Shown piece after piece: positions 29,145 to 37,984 of a stretch of 64,000 nt of DNA. This DNA is from Pseudidiomarina aestuarii (GTDB taxonomy: Bacteria; Pseudomonadota; Gammaproteobacteria; Enterobacterales; Alteromonadaceae). The notes beneath the pieces are model-generated. The model worked only from the letters and a program-made list of their open reading frames with translations. It was not told the DNA's origin and made no database searches. Each line of letters begins with the position of its first letter. Within the stretch, counting starts at the first letter, position 1. A program made the translations under genes and the position numbers. The stretch is taken from assembly GCF_003987355.1 (NCBI RefSeq), contig NZ_PIPR01000001.1:496001-560000 (forward strand). Reading direction: 5' to 3'.

Positions 29145-29208
29145 ATTATATCACGGTGCGCTCAGGGTTACAGACCTTGTAGCACTACTTGCCGCTTTTC
29201 AGTACAAT
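29145..29208. promoter_or_regulatory. Divergent promoters of pykA and the long GAPDH gene
   Basis: On the minus strand a perfect TATAAT (29145-29150) lies about 30 bases before the pykA start. On the plus strand TACAAT (29203-29208) lies about 55 bases before the GAPDH ATG at 29264. The -35 elements are weak in both cases. Confidence 0.5.
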
Positions 29209-29263
29209 AGCGCCCAATTTTTACAGTTATATTGACCTATCCACTGTTAATAAAGGTAACCGC

Positions 29264-30709
29264 ATGAGTGATCAGCCGCAGGATTTGACTCTAACTAGTT
29301 GGCAGGAACGCCAAGAATACGCAGAAATGATGCAACCTTTAATTGGTCGTCTGTACCGTAACTACGGCGTCGAGATACTCGTATACGGTCGTTCACTGCT
29401 GAATGTCGATACTATCAACATCATTAAAGCACACCGCTTGATCCGTCGCCATGAGGGCATCAAGTTAAGGTTACGCGAGAGCTTCCCGTTTATCGAAGCC
29501 TTGAGCAAAATGAAGCTTGCACCAGCGCGTGTCGACTTAGGGAAACTTGCGTTTAATTATCTTCATAAAGGCGCCGCAAACGGTGATTCAGTTGAATCAT
29601 ATCTGCAACGTGAATTGGTCGATATCATCGATAAAGTGGACGAAATTCCGGCGCAAGACATCGTGCTATATGGTTTTGGCCGTATCGGTCGTTTGTTAGC
29701 ACGACTGCTGATTGAGCGTAATGGCAGCAATAACAAAATGCGCTTGCGCGCAATCGTTGTCCGCGGCGGTCGTGATGGTGATTTGGAGAAACGTGCCAGT
29801 TTATTGCGTCGTGACTCCGTTCACGGTGCATTCAACGGCTCGATCACAGTGGACTATGAAAACTCTGCCATTCGTGCCAACGGCACCAGTATTAAAGTGA
29901 TTTACAGCGATGGTCCCGATCAAGTGGATTACACTCAATACGGTATCAATGACGCTATTGTGATTGATAACACCGGTATTTGGAAAGATGAAGCTGGCTT
30001 AGGTTTGCACCTGAAATCGAAAGGTGTCAAAAAAGTTTTACTCACTGCTCCAGCGAAAGGCGATATTAAAAATATTGTCTACGGCGTCAATCATCAGGAT
30101 TTATTGCCGAACGATTTGATTGTGTGTGCGGCAAGTTGTACTACCAACGCAATTACTCCAGTACTGAAAGTAATCAATGATGAGTATGGTATTCGCAACG
30201 GGCATGTCGAAACCGTTCATTCCTACACCAATGACCAGAACCTCATCGATAACTATCACAAGGCCGAACGTCGCGGTCGCTCGGCTGCATTGAACATGGT
30301 TCTGACCTCCACGGGTGCTGCCAAAGCGGTGGCAAAGGCGCTGCCTGAGCTATCTGGAAAGTTAACCGGTAATGCTATTCGAGTGCCGACCCCCAACGTC
30401 TCTATGGCAATCATGAACCTGAACTTAGAAAAGTCGACTAGCAAAGATGAAATCAACGCATTCTTGCGTGACACGGCGCTACATTCTGAATTCCAAGCGC
30501 AAATCGACTTTACTGCGTCAACTGAGATCGTTTCGACTGACTTAGTCGGCTCTCGCTATGCAGGTGTTGTTGATTCACAAGCAACCATTGTTGATGGTGA
30601 CCGGGCAGTGCTCTATGTTTGGTATGACAACGAGTTTGGCTATAGCTGCCAAGTCGTTCGTGTTGCTGAGCAAATGGCAGGGCAACAACTGCTCAACCTA
30701 CCGAAATAA
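29264..30709 (+). CDS. Long-form glyceraldehyde-3-phosphate dehydrogenase
   Basis: This 481-residue enzyme has a GAPDH core from about residue 132 onward. It shows GFGRIGR at 137-143, the catalytic C292 in AASCTTNAITP, and the closing WYDNEFGYSCQVV. An N-terminal extension of about 130 residues is largely helical and occurs in a subgroup found in marine gammaproteobacteria. The core oxidises or forms glyceraldehyde 3-phosphate with NAD(P). The role of the extension is unknown. I set the start at 29264 because AAAGGTAA precedes it; 25 further upstream codons are unlike the family. Confidence 0.93.
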   Translation: MSDQPQDLTLTSWQERQEYAEMMQPLIGRLYRNYGVEILVYGRSLLNVDTINIIKAHRLIRRHEGIKLRLRESFPFIEALSKMKLAPARVDLGKLAFNYLHKGAANGDSVESYLQRELVDIIDKVDEIPAQDIVLYGFGRIGRLLARLLIERNGSNNKMRLRAIVVRGGRDGDLEKRASLLRRDSVHGAFNGSITVDYENSAIRANGTSIKVIYSDGPDQVDYTQYGINDAIVIDNTGIWKDEAGLGLHLKSKGVKKVLLTAPAKGDIKNIVYGVNHQDLLPNDLIVCAASCTTNAITPVLKVINDEYGIRNGHVETVHSYTNDQNLIDNYHKAERRGRSAALNMVLTSTGAAKAVAKALPELSGKLTGNAIRVPTPNVSMAIMNLNLEKSTSKDEINAFLRDTALHSEFQAQIDFTASTEIVSTDLVGSRYAGVVDSQATIVDGDRAVLYVWYDNEFGYSCQVVRVAEQMAGQQLLNLPK

Positions 30710-30717
30710 TTGTGAAG

Positions 30718-30740
30718 AAGCGCCTTTCGGCGCTTTTTCT
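30718..30740 (+). terminator. Rho-independent terminator of the GAPDH gene
   Basis: AAGCGCC-TTTC-GGCGCTT forms a perfect 7-bp stem with a 4-base loop, followed by TTTCT and a further T run. Confidence 0.88.
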
Positions 30741-30808
30741 CTTTTTAAAGGTTGGCGATCGGTTAAAGTTTAAGCACACTACTAAGAATGATTATAAAAG
30801 GTACTAGC

Positions 30809-31939
30809 ATGTTGATAACGGCACAATTTGACAGTGGCAACATAGATATCCTCGAGGCCGCTGATTCGAGTAATATCCGCCTCTCGATTCGTAAAGACAA
30901 TCAATCTGATTTCTATCAATGGTTTCACTTTAAACTTTACGGTGAAGCCGGCGTTGAACACGTCATGCATATTGAGAATGCAGGACAGTCTGCTTATCCA
31001 GACGGCTGGAAAGACTACTGCGCGGTAGCTTCCTATGACCGTGACGTCTGGTTCCGAGTGCCAACGGAGTTTGATGGAAAGACGCTAACTATCCGTCATG
31101 AACTCGATCAAGAAAGCTGTTACTACGCTTACTTCACGCCATATTCCTACGAGCGTCATCAAGATTTGATTCAATGGGCCCAGCAATCCACATTGTGTGA
31201 GCATGTGTTGTTGGGACAAACATTAGATGGTCGTGACATGAATTTGCTCGTCATTGGCGAGCCCAGTGAAGAGAAGCAAAAAATTTGGGTCACCGCACGC
31301 CAACACCCTGGTGAGTCTATGGCCGAGTGGTTTATTGAAGGCTTACTTGGACGTTTGCTCGACGATGAAGACGGAGCCGTGCGGAAACTCCTGCAAAACA
31401 ACGTGTTTTATGTAGTTCCAAATATGAATCCGGATGGCAGTGTGCGTGGTCATTTGCGCACGAACGCCGTTGGTGTCAATTTGAATCGTGAATGGGAACA
31501 GCCATCACTTGCACAAAGCCCTGAGGTCTATCACGTGCTGAAAGCCATGGACCAAACGGGAGTCGATATGTATTTAGACATTCACGGGGACGAAAATTTA
31601 CCGTATAACTTTGTAGCAGGTGCAGAGGGTGTGCCATCCTTCAATGAAGCCATGGATGCTCTCGGTAATCGTTTTAAAGCAGCTTTAGTTGCGATTACCC
31701 CTGAATTTCAGACTGAGTTTGGCTATGATGTTGATGCGCCTGGCGAGGCCAATATGACCGTAGCTAGTAATGCGGTAGCTGAGCGTTTTCAGTGTCTGGC
31801 ATTTACCTTAGAAATGCCGTTTAAAGATAACGCCAACTTGCCAGATGCCGATTTCGGTTGGTCAGCCAACCGCAGTCAACAATTGGGTGCTGATGTAATC
31901 AGTGCTATCTATGCAGTAGCGGATGACCTGCGCGCATAA
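30809..31939 (+). CDS. M14-family (cytosolic carboxypeptidase-like) metallopeptidase
   Basis: This 376-residue protein has an N-terminal beta-sandwich (about 1-125) typical of cytosolic carboxypeptidase relatives, then the M14 zinc site H166-x2-E169 (RQHPGES) and H259 (LDIHGDE), with NMNPDGSVRGHLRTN and the late catalytic region FTLEMPF. Bacterial members trim C-terminal residues from peptides; the substrate is unknown. I chose the ATG at 30809, with AAAGG upstream, over one at 30788. It is followed by an amino-acid:Na+ symporter gene. Confidence 0.9.
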   Translation: MLITAQFDSGNIDILEAADSSNIRLSIRKDNQSDFYQWFHFKLYGEAGVEHVMHIENAGQSAYPDGWKDYCAVASYDRDVWFRVPTEFDGKTLTIRHELDQESCYYAYFTPYSYERHQDLIQWAQQSTLCEHVLLGQTLDGRDMNLLVIGEPSEEKQKIWVTARQHPGESMAEWFIEGLLGRLLDDEDGAVRKLLQNNVFYVVPNMNPDGSVRGHLRTNAVGVNLNREWEQPSLAQSPEVYHVLKAMDQTGVDMYLDIHGDENLPYNFVAGAEGVPSFNEAMDALGNRFKAALVAITPEFQTEFGYDVDAPGEANMTVASNAVAERFQCLAFTLEMPFKDNANLPDADFGWSANRSQQLGADVISAIYAVADDLRA

Positions 31940-31985
31940 GCGCGTCGAGTCATAATAATAACGATAATAAGGCGAGGGGGTCTCC

Positions 31986-33671
31986 TTGGAAGCCATCAAT
32001 AACTTCTTACTGCTGCTTGACAGCTATCTTGGATCAGCCGGCTGGTTCCCATATGTACTTTTGGGTGTCGGTGTGTTTTTTACGTTGTATTTGGGTTTTC
32101 CCCAAATTCGCTTCTTCAAACATGCTTGGAAAGTGGTCACTGGCCGTTTTGATAAAAAGGGCGCACAGGGTGATACCAGCCATTTCCAAGCATTATCGAC
32201 AGCTTTATCTGGAACGGTCGGTACCGGCAACATCGGTGGTGTTGCACTCGCAATTTTCCTCGGCGGCCCCGCGGCATTATTCTGGATGTGGATTACTGCA
32301 TTTTTGGGTATGACCACCAAATTTGTCGAGGTCACTTTATCGCATAAGTATCGTGTGCAAACTGAAGACGGCACGATGGCTGGCGGCCCCATGTATTACA
32401 TGGATCGCCGATTGAATATGAAATGGCTTGCGGTGATCTTTGCAATTGCGACGATTATCAGTTCATTCGGCACGGGCAACATGCCACAGATCAACAACAT
32501 CGCGCAAAGCATGGAAATGAGCTTCGGCTTAGACCCAATGCTTACCGGTGGCATACTCGCCATTTTATTGGCGTTGGTCATTATCGGTGGTATTAGTCGA
32601 ATTGCTGCTGTGACCTCGAAGATCGTGCCTATTATGGGTGTGCTGTACATTATTGGCTCACTGAGCGTTATCTTGTTTAACCTTGACCAAATTGGACCGT
32701 CATTTGCAGCGATTTTCTCGAACGCATTTACGGGTTCTGCTGCTACGGGTGGATTCCTTGGTGCGACGTTTGCTTATGCCTTTAACCGTGGTGTGAACCG
32801 CGGCCTGTTTTCGAACGAAGCAGGGCAAGGTTCAGCGCCTATTGCACACGCGTCAGCGCGGGCAGATGAGCCGGTATCAGAAGGTATGGTTTCTATTCTC
32901 GAACCCTTCATCGATACCATTGTCATCTGTACGTTAACCGGTCTGGTTATTCTGTCTTCAGGAGTCTGGTCGGAAAAGCATGAGAATACCTTCTCGCGAA
33001 CTGATTTAGAAATTGTATCGGGCGCTTATGTTGACACCAATGAAGCCGATCGTACTGCGCTATATCATTATCTGAACGGCACCGAGGAGAACACGATCGA
33101 GAAGTACACCGGTACTATCGCGGTTGAGAACGGTAAAGCGGTATCGAATGGTTACACCATTCTGCACGCTCGCTCAGTTGCTGAAAATGTGCGCTTTATT
33201 GTTGCTGGCGAAGATCCATACACGGGTACGCTGCGCATCGATAATGGACAACTTCGAAAAGAAGACATTGTGATTGTCGGCGACTCTTTAGTTCATTCCG
33301 CAGCATTGACATCCCTGGCATTCGGTAAGGGTTTCTTGGGTGATATGGGTGAATATATCGTCCCTATCAGTTTGTTGTTGTTCGCGTTCTCGACAGCCAT
33401 TGCTTGGTCCTACTATGGAGACCGCGCAGTAGTGTACTTGTTTGGCCAGCGCGGCGTCATGCCATATCGAATCATTTATGTGGCGGGTTTCTTTGTCGCA
33501 TCTTTCGCCGATACAACTCTGGTTTGGACCTTGTCCTATGTGGCTATCGTCTTGATGACATTACCGAATTTGCTCGGCATCGTACTGTTACGCCGTGAAA
33601 TGAAAGACACGGTGAAAGCGTACTGGCAAGACTTCGACGCAGAACAATCGAAGAAGAAAGAATCAGAGTAA
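31986..33671 (+). CDS. AGCS-family alanine/glycine:Na+ symporter with a large internal insert
   Basis: This 561-residue transporter has AGCS motifs: [22 protein letters not shown] and [23 protein letters not shown]. Relatives are about 450 residues; the excess is a hydrophilic segment at about 325-430 between helices, rich in Asp, Glu and Thr. The start is TTG at 31986, supported by a strong AAGGCGAGGGGG upstream and by the family N-terminus MEAINNFLL. It likely imports alanine or glycine with sodium and lies 46 bases after the M14 peptidase. Confidence 0.92.
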   Translation: MEAINNFLLLLDSYLGSAGWFPYVLLGVGVFFTLYLGFPQIRFFKHAWKVVTGRFDKKGAQGDTSHFQALSTALSGTVGTGNIGGVALAIFLGGPAALFWMWITAFLGMTTKFVEVTLSHKYRVQTEDGTMAGGPMYYMDRRLNMKWLAVIFAIATIISSFGTGNMPQINNIAQSMEMSFGLDPMLTGGILAILLALVIIGGISRIAAVTSKIVPIMGVLYIIGSLSVILFNLDQIGPSFAAIFSNAFTGSAATGGFLGATFAYAFNRGVNRGLFSNEAGQGSAPIAHASARADEPVSEGMVSILEPFIDTIVICTLTGLVILSSGVWSEKHENTFSRTDLEIVSGAYVDTNEADRTALYHYLNGTEENTIEKYTGTIAVENGKAVSNGYTILHARSVAENVRFIVAGEDPYTGTLRIDNGQLRKEDIVIVGDSLVHSAALTSLAFGKGFLGDMGEYIVPISLLLFAFSTAIAWSYYGDRAVVYLFGQRGVMPYRIIYVAGFFVASFADTTLVWTLSYVAIVLMTLPNLLGIVLLRREMKDTVKAYWQDFDAEQSKKKESE

Positions 33672-33698
33672 CAACCTGATTTAATAAAAAGTACTTGT

Positions 33699-33730
33699 GT
33701 AAACCCGCTTTTGGCGGGTTTACTTATTTT
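33699..33730 (+). terminator. Rho-independent terminator of the AGCS gene
   Basis: GTAAACCCGC and GCGGGTTTAC form a perfect 10-bp stem with a 5-base loop, followed by TTATTTT. Confidence 0.88.
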
Positions 33731-33750
33731 CAGATGTTCGCTTGCGAGAC

Positions 33751-33778
33751 TTGAAATATAAAGTGGATCACTTATATT
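33751..33778 (+). promoter_or_regulatory. Promoter of the zinc-ribbon/yeaC/msrC/proQ cluster
   Basis: TTGAAA (33751-33756) and TATATT (33773-33778) are separated by 16 bases, 33 bases before the first start codon, and follow the AGCS terminator. Confidence 0.6.
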
Positions 33779-33811
33779 GCCTAGTCTGTAGTCTGTTTTT
33801 CGAGGAATAGT

Positions 33812-34141
33812 ATGGCGCTGATTGAATGCCCTTCATGCACGAAACGTATCTCTGACAAATCAACTTCTTGCCCATTTTGTGACTTCAAACTGGCTGGTTT
33901 ATCACCGCAAGATCAAGATCGCGAGTGGCAGCGTATACAACAAGAGAAAAAAGACAAACTCCTGAGCCAATCGATGCTCGCTTTGATTATTGCAATTGGT
34001 GCCTTTGCATACATGTATCTGGCGCAACCTTATCCAGAGAGTTGGCAAGCCCAAGTGGCCTATGGTTTGATCATTGTCTCAGTCATCTGGTTTGTCGCGA
34101 ATCGTATTCGTTTGTTATTGATTAAAAAGAAGCGTCGTTAA
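33812..34141 (+). CDS. Zinc-ribbon membrane protein, unknown function
   Basis: This 109-residue protein begins with a zinc-ribbon (C6-x2-C9 and C20-x2-C23: IECPSCTKRI, then SCPFCDF). A charged helix follows, then two membrane helices (about 54-72 and 82-98) and a very basic KKKRR tail that should stay in the cytosol. I do not recognise a named family. The ATG at 33812 has GAGGAA upstream. It overlaps yeaC by one base and probably shares its transcript. Confidence 0.7.
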   Translation: MALIECPSCTKRISDKSTSCPFCDFKLAGLSPQDQDREWQRIQQEKKDKLLSQSMLALIIAIGAFAYMYLAQPYPESWQAQVAYGLIIVSVIWFVANRIRLLLIKKKRR

Positions 34142-34425
34142 TGGAATTTGAACAGCTCGTTGCAAGTATTACTCCTGCAACTTTTGAGAAACTTATTCAG
34201 GCCGTAGAGACTGGGCGCTGGGCCGACGGTGTTCCGCTGAGCGATCAGCAAAAGGAACACACGGTACAGCTGGTACTTGCTTATCAAGCCAAATACCTTC
34301 CATCGGATGAACCGTTTCGCGTTGGGAAGGACGGCTTGTTGGTCACTAAAAGCAAACGCGAGATGCGTGATTCCATTGAACCCAATCAAACGATTGCGAC
34401 TTTTAACTTAGCTTCTGGTGATTAA
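34141..34425 (+). CDS. yeaC: YeaC-family (DUF1315) protein
   Basis: This 94-residue protein matches the pattern of E. coli YeaC: an N-terminal helix, then LIQAVETGRWADGVPLSDQQKEHTVQLVLAYQAKY and a closing SKREMRDSIEPNQTIATFN. Function is unknown. The ATG overlaps the stop of the zinc-ribbon gene. In E. coli yeaC is not next to proQ, so this context is different. Confidence 0.85.
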   Translation: MEFEQLVASITPATFEKLIQAVETGRWADGVPLSDQQKEHTVQLVLAYQAKYLPSDEPFRVGKDGLLVTKSKREMRDSIEPNQTIATFNLASGD

Positions 34426-34429
34426 CTTT

Positions 34430-34930
34430 ATGCAAACGACGTTCGCTTCAGAACCAACATCAACCGATGAGTTTGACTACACCATGTTGCTCGAGCAAGC
34501 TCGAGCGATAACCGCTGGTGAACCAGACCTCATCGCAAATTTGAGTAATCTGTCAGCCTTGGTCTACGATCAATTAACTGATGTGAACTGGGTTGGATTC
34601 TATCTTGTCCGGGAACCAGAACTGCTGGTGTTAGGTCCGTTTCAGGGAAAAGTCGCCTGCATCCGCATTCCGTTTACGCAGGGTGTATGCGGTGCTGCAG
34701 CACGGACCCATGAAACACAACTAGTTCGCGATGTTCATGAATTTCCTGGACATATTGCTTGTGACGCAGCATCGAATTCCGAAGTAGTTGTACCATTGAT
34801 GGTGAAAGGGCGCGTAGTGGGTGTCTTTGACCTCGATAGCCCCAGCGTCGGTCGTTTCAGTGAGCGGGATGCTGCGGGACTTACTCAACTCGGTCGCTTT
34901 ATTGAAACACTGAATTGGGCCTCGTTATAA
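34430..34930 (+). CDS. msrC: Free methionine-(R)-sulfoxide reductase (GAF family)
   Basis: This 166-residue GAF-domain enzyme reduces free methionine-(R)-sulfoxide with thioredoxin. The family cysteines are in GKVACIRIPF, QGVCGAAA and GHIACDAASNSEVVVPL. The length equals E. coli MsrC. The start is the ATG at 34430; a GTG at 34418 in frame is possible. It ends directly against the next gene. Proximity to proQ and prc matches E. coli. Confidence 0.93.
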   Translation: MQTTFASEPTSTDEFDYTMLLEQARAITAGEPDLIANLSNLSALVYDQLTDVNWVGFYLVREPELLVLGPFQGKVACIRIPFTQGVCGAAARTHETQLVRDVHEFPGHIACDAASNSEVVVPLMVKGRVVGVFDLDSPSVGRFSERDAAGLTQLGRFIETLNWASL

Positions 34931-35221
34931 ATGCTGAGTGATTTCGACATCTACGCGTATTTAGTTTCGCAGCAAGATATGATTTTCTTTGATGAGCATG
35001 CAGAGACTGCTACTGACCAACTCAATGAAATGTTACATTACATCACGGATTATAGTGATGCGGATGATACACTGGAACAACTTGAAGAAGTGGTGCGTCG
35101 CACCCTGTTTGAGTGGATTGAAAACCCCGAACTTTTAGCTCTTGATAGTGAAGAGATGCAAGTTTACATAATGGACCAACTGGCGGATGTCCGCCAGCAG
35201 GACGTGGAAGAAGATGACTGA
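34931..35221 (+). CDS. Small acidic protein upstream of proQ, unknown function
   Basis: This 96-residue protein has a strong excess of Asp and Glu, ending QQDVEEDD, and is predicted helical. It starts at the base after the msrC stop and overlaps proQ by eight bases, so it should be translated together with proQ. I do not recognise the family. The charge is opposite to that of the basic ProQ linker. A partner role is speculation from charge and coupling. Confidence 0.7.
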   Translation: MLSDFDIYAYLVSQQDMIFFDEHAETATDQLNEMLHYITDYSDADDTLEQLEEVVRRTLFEWIENPELLALDSEEMQVYIMDQLADVRQQDVEEDD

Positions 35222-35843
35222 AGTAAAAAAATTGTCGAATAACAAGGAAGTATTGGCGTATTTGGTGGAAAAATTTCCTGCCTGTTTCTCTATTGCTGGA
35301 GAAGCAAAGCCTCTGAAAATCGGAATTTTTGAAGATCTTGCATCACGACTTGAAGACGATGACGCAGTCAGCAAAACTCGGATTCGAACCGCGTTACGTC
35401 ATTACACCAACAGTTGGCGTTATTTGCGGGCTGTAAAAGAGGGCGCGATGCGCGTTGACCTCGATGGCGCTGATGCAGGTTTGGTTGAGGCTGATCATCA
35501 GCAACATGCACAGGAAACGCTCGCACAGTCGAAAGCAGTCGTCGCTGAACGTAAAAAAGAGGCGAAACCTGCCAGTACTGAAAAGACGGTGCGCCCCCCA
35601 GCCAAGCGCAAAGAGCAGAGTAAACCGCCACGGCGTGCAAAAACGAAAGCGGCGCCACCAAAACCAAAACTTCAAACTGAATTGGCAACCGAATTCCCAG
35701 TTGGGAAAGCTGTGTTTGTCAACGCAGGGAATACCCCGGTTGCTGGCGAAATTATTGAAACAATTGGTAACGATGTTCAAGTGCAACTTCACAATGGCCT
35801 CACGGTCAAAGTGAATAAAGCGGCTATCTTGGTCGCCAAATAG
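35214..35843 (+). CDS. proQ: RNA chaperone ProQ
   Basis: This 209-residue protein has an N-terminal FinO-type RNA-binding domain (about 5-115: EVLAYLVEKFPACFS, then RIRTALRHYTNSWRYLRAVKEGAMRVDLDG). A basic Lys/Pro/Ala-rich linker covers about 116-150. A C-terminal Tudor-like domain follows (VGKAVFVNAGNTPVAGEIIE). ProQ binds 3' ends and small RNAs genome-wide. The ATG at 35214 has GGAAG upstream and overlaps the preceding gene. prc follows 11 bases later, as in E. coli. Confidence 0.95.
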   Translation: MTEVKKLSNNKEVLAYLVEKFPACFSIAGEAKPLKIGIFEDLASRLEDDDAVSKTRIRTALRHYTNSWRYLRAVKEGAMRVDLDGADAGLVEADHQQHAQETLAQSKAVVAERKKEAKPASTEKTVRPPAKRKEQSKPPRRAKTKAAPPKPKLQTELATEFPVGKAVFVNAGNTPVAGEIIETIGNDVQVQLHNGLTVKVNKAAILVAK

Positions 35844-35854
35844 GAGTTGTTGTT

Positions 35855-37906
35855 ATGAAATATGGGTTATCCAGTCTGGCGTTTGCAGTAGCGGTTGTCT
35901 GTCAAAGTGCAGCAGCGATTCCACCTGCACATGAACCAGCCGATTTACCGCTGTTAGAGCAAGCGGACCAACACGCGACAGTGAGCCAGCGGGTAACAAC
36001 TTATTTCACGCGCTACCATTTCAAGCAAATGGAGCTCAACAACGAACTATCGAGTGAAATTCTTGATCGTTACTTGGAAATGCTCGACTACAACAAAATG
36101 TTCTTGTTGCAAGCCGATGTTGAAGCCGCTGCAGAATACGAAAACCTGTTTGATGACATGATTTCAACGGGTAAGTTGAAGCCCGCTTACAGCCTCTATA
36201 ACGCTGCACTAAAGCGTCGTTTCGATCGGTATGTTTATGCATTATCGTTGCTCGATCCGGAACAACCTTTCGACTTCACGATTGCCGACGACAAGTATCA
36301 TTATGACCGTGAAGACGCACAATGGGCGGCGACAGAGGCTGAACTCGACGAATTATGGCGACAACGTGTGAAATATGACGCGTTGAATCTCACCATGACT
36401 GGAAAAGAGTGGGCCGATGTCGTTGAGACCTTGGAGCAACGGTACAACGGTGCATTGAAGCGTCTGACTCAAACGAACAGTGAAGATGTCTTTCAAACCG
36501 TCATGAATGCATTTGCACGCAGTGTAGAAGCGCATACCAGTTATCTATCGCCGGCCAATTCTGAACGCTTCGAGCAAAACATGAACTTATCGCTGGAAGG
36601 CATTGGCGCGGTGTTGCAAGCAGACTATGACTATACCGTCATCAGTAGTTTGGTACCCGGCGGCCCAGCAGATAAGTCGGGGGAGATTGCCCCTGAAGAC
36701 AAAATTGTTGCTGTTGCGCAGGGAGATGATGAAGATGCCGAGTTTGTTGATGTTGTAGGCTGGCGTTTAGACGAAGTGGTTGAGCTGATCAAAGGTCCAA
36801 AAGGGTCTACGGTTCAGCTGCAAGTGATCAAAGCCAATCAAAGTGTCGGATCTCCACCGCAAGTCGTTTCGATTGTTCGTGATGAAGTGAAGCTCGAAGA
36901 TCGCGCCGCGAAAGCCGAAGTGAAAACGCTCGAAACAGGACCTTATGCAGGCCGGAAGATGGGCGTCATCACGATTCCAGGGTTTTACAACCAATTGACT
37001 CGTGATGTGATGGACCTCATTGACGAGATGACGGCAGCTGAAGTCGAAGGCCTTATTATCGATCTTCGTGGGAACGGCGGTGGCGCATTAAGTGAAGCGA
37101 TTACCTTAAGCGGTTTGTTCATCGACAAAGGTCCGGTGGTACAGGTTGCTGATGGTAGCGGTCGCAAAGAAATTAATGGTGATCGCGATAATGTAACGTA
37201 CTACGACGGTCCATTGGTGGTGATGGTGAATCGTTATAGTGCATCAGCTTCCGAGATTTTTGCGGCCGCCATGCAAGATTATGGTCGAGCTGTCATTGTT
37301 GGTGAAAACACTTACGGTAAAGGAACTGTCCAACAGCATCGCGGACTTGCGCGCCGCTTTGACTTTTTCGATGAGCCACTGGGTAGTGTGCAATACACTA
37401 TCGCCAAGTTTTATCGAATTAACGGTGGTAGTACGCAAATGCGCGGCGTCAACCCTGACGTAACTTTTCCATCATTCCTGAACGCGGATGAGTTTGGTGA
37501 AAGTAGTCAAGACAACGCCTTGCCCTGGGATCAACTCGAGTCAGCGCGCTATGCTCCGTTAAAGGAGTTTGAACCGACACGTGTGAATCAGTGGCAGCAG
37601 ACCGTAGATGAGCGTATTCAGGAAAATCCTGAATTTGTTTATGTATTAGAAGATATAGAAGAATTCAAAGCTGACCAAGATCAAGCGTGGATTAGCCTCG
37701 TATTAGCAGAGCGTGAAGCCGAGCAGGAACGCGAGGATGCGAAGAAGTTAGAACGAGCGAATGCGCGTTTGGTTCGTCTCGGGAAAGAACCGGTAGAAAA
37801 GCTGGAAGATTTACCGAATGAAATTGAAGTCGAAGATCCCTATTTGACTGAAACCATCGCATTAAGTTTTGATATCATTGACGACTTAAAACTAGCTATG
37901 AATTAA
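35855..37906 (+). CDS. prc: Tail-specific protease Prc
   Basis: This 683-residue periplasmic S41 protease trims FtsI and degrades tagged or misfolded proteins and MepS. A signal peptide ends near AAA at residue 21. A helical N-terminal region, a PDZ (about 235-330) and the S41 domain follow. The Ser-Lys dyad is S464 (in SASASEIF) and K489 (in YGKGT); the 25-residue spacing equals that in E. coli Prc. A charged C-terminal helical region closes the protein. It is downstream of proQ and followed by a terminator. Confidence 0.95.
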   Translation: MKYGLSSLAFAVAVVCQSAAAIPPAHEPADLPLLEQADQHATVSQRVTTYFTRYHFKQMELNNELSSEILDRYLEMLDYNKMFLLQADVEAAAEYENLFDDMISTGKLKPAYSLYNAALKRRFDRYVYALSLLDPEQPFDFTIADDKYHYDREDAQWAATEAELDELWRQRVKYDALNLTMTGKEWADVVETLEQRYNGALKRLTQTNSEDVFQTVMNAFARSVEAHTSYLSPANSERFEQNMNLSLEGIGAVLQADYDYTVISSLVPGGPADKSGEIAPEDKIVAVAQGDDEDAEFVDVVGWRLDEVVELIKGPKGSTVQLQVIKANQSVGSPPQVVSIVRDEVKLEDRAAKAEVKTLETGPYAGRKMGVITIPGFYNQLTRDVMDLIDEMTAAEVEGLIIDLRGNGGGALSEAITLSGLFIDKGPVVQVADGSGRKEINGDRDNVTYYDGPLVVMVNRYSASASEIFAAAMQDYGRAVIVGENTYGKGTVQQHRGLARRFDFFDEPLGSVQYTIAKFYRINGGSTQMRGVNPDVTFPSFLNADEFGESSQDNALPWDQLESARYAPLKEFEPTRVNQWQQTVDERIQENPEFVYVLEDIEEFKADQDQAWISLVLAEREAEQEREDAKKLERANARLVRLGKEPVEKLEDLPNEIEVEDPYLTETIALSFDIIDDLKLAMN

Positions 37907-37918
37907 AGGTTTGAAGCA

Positions 37919-37945
37919 AAGGCCGCGTCAAGCGGCCTTTTCTCA
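37919..37945 (+). terminator. Rho-independent terminator of proQ-prc
   Basis: AAGGCCGC and GCGGCCTT form a perfect 8-bp stem with a 5-base loop, followed by TTCTCATT. Confidence 0.85.
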
Positions 37946-37984
37946 TTCTATTTACTCATTATCACAATAATAACGAGAGCTAAG

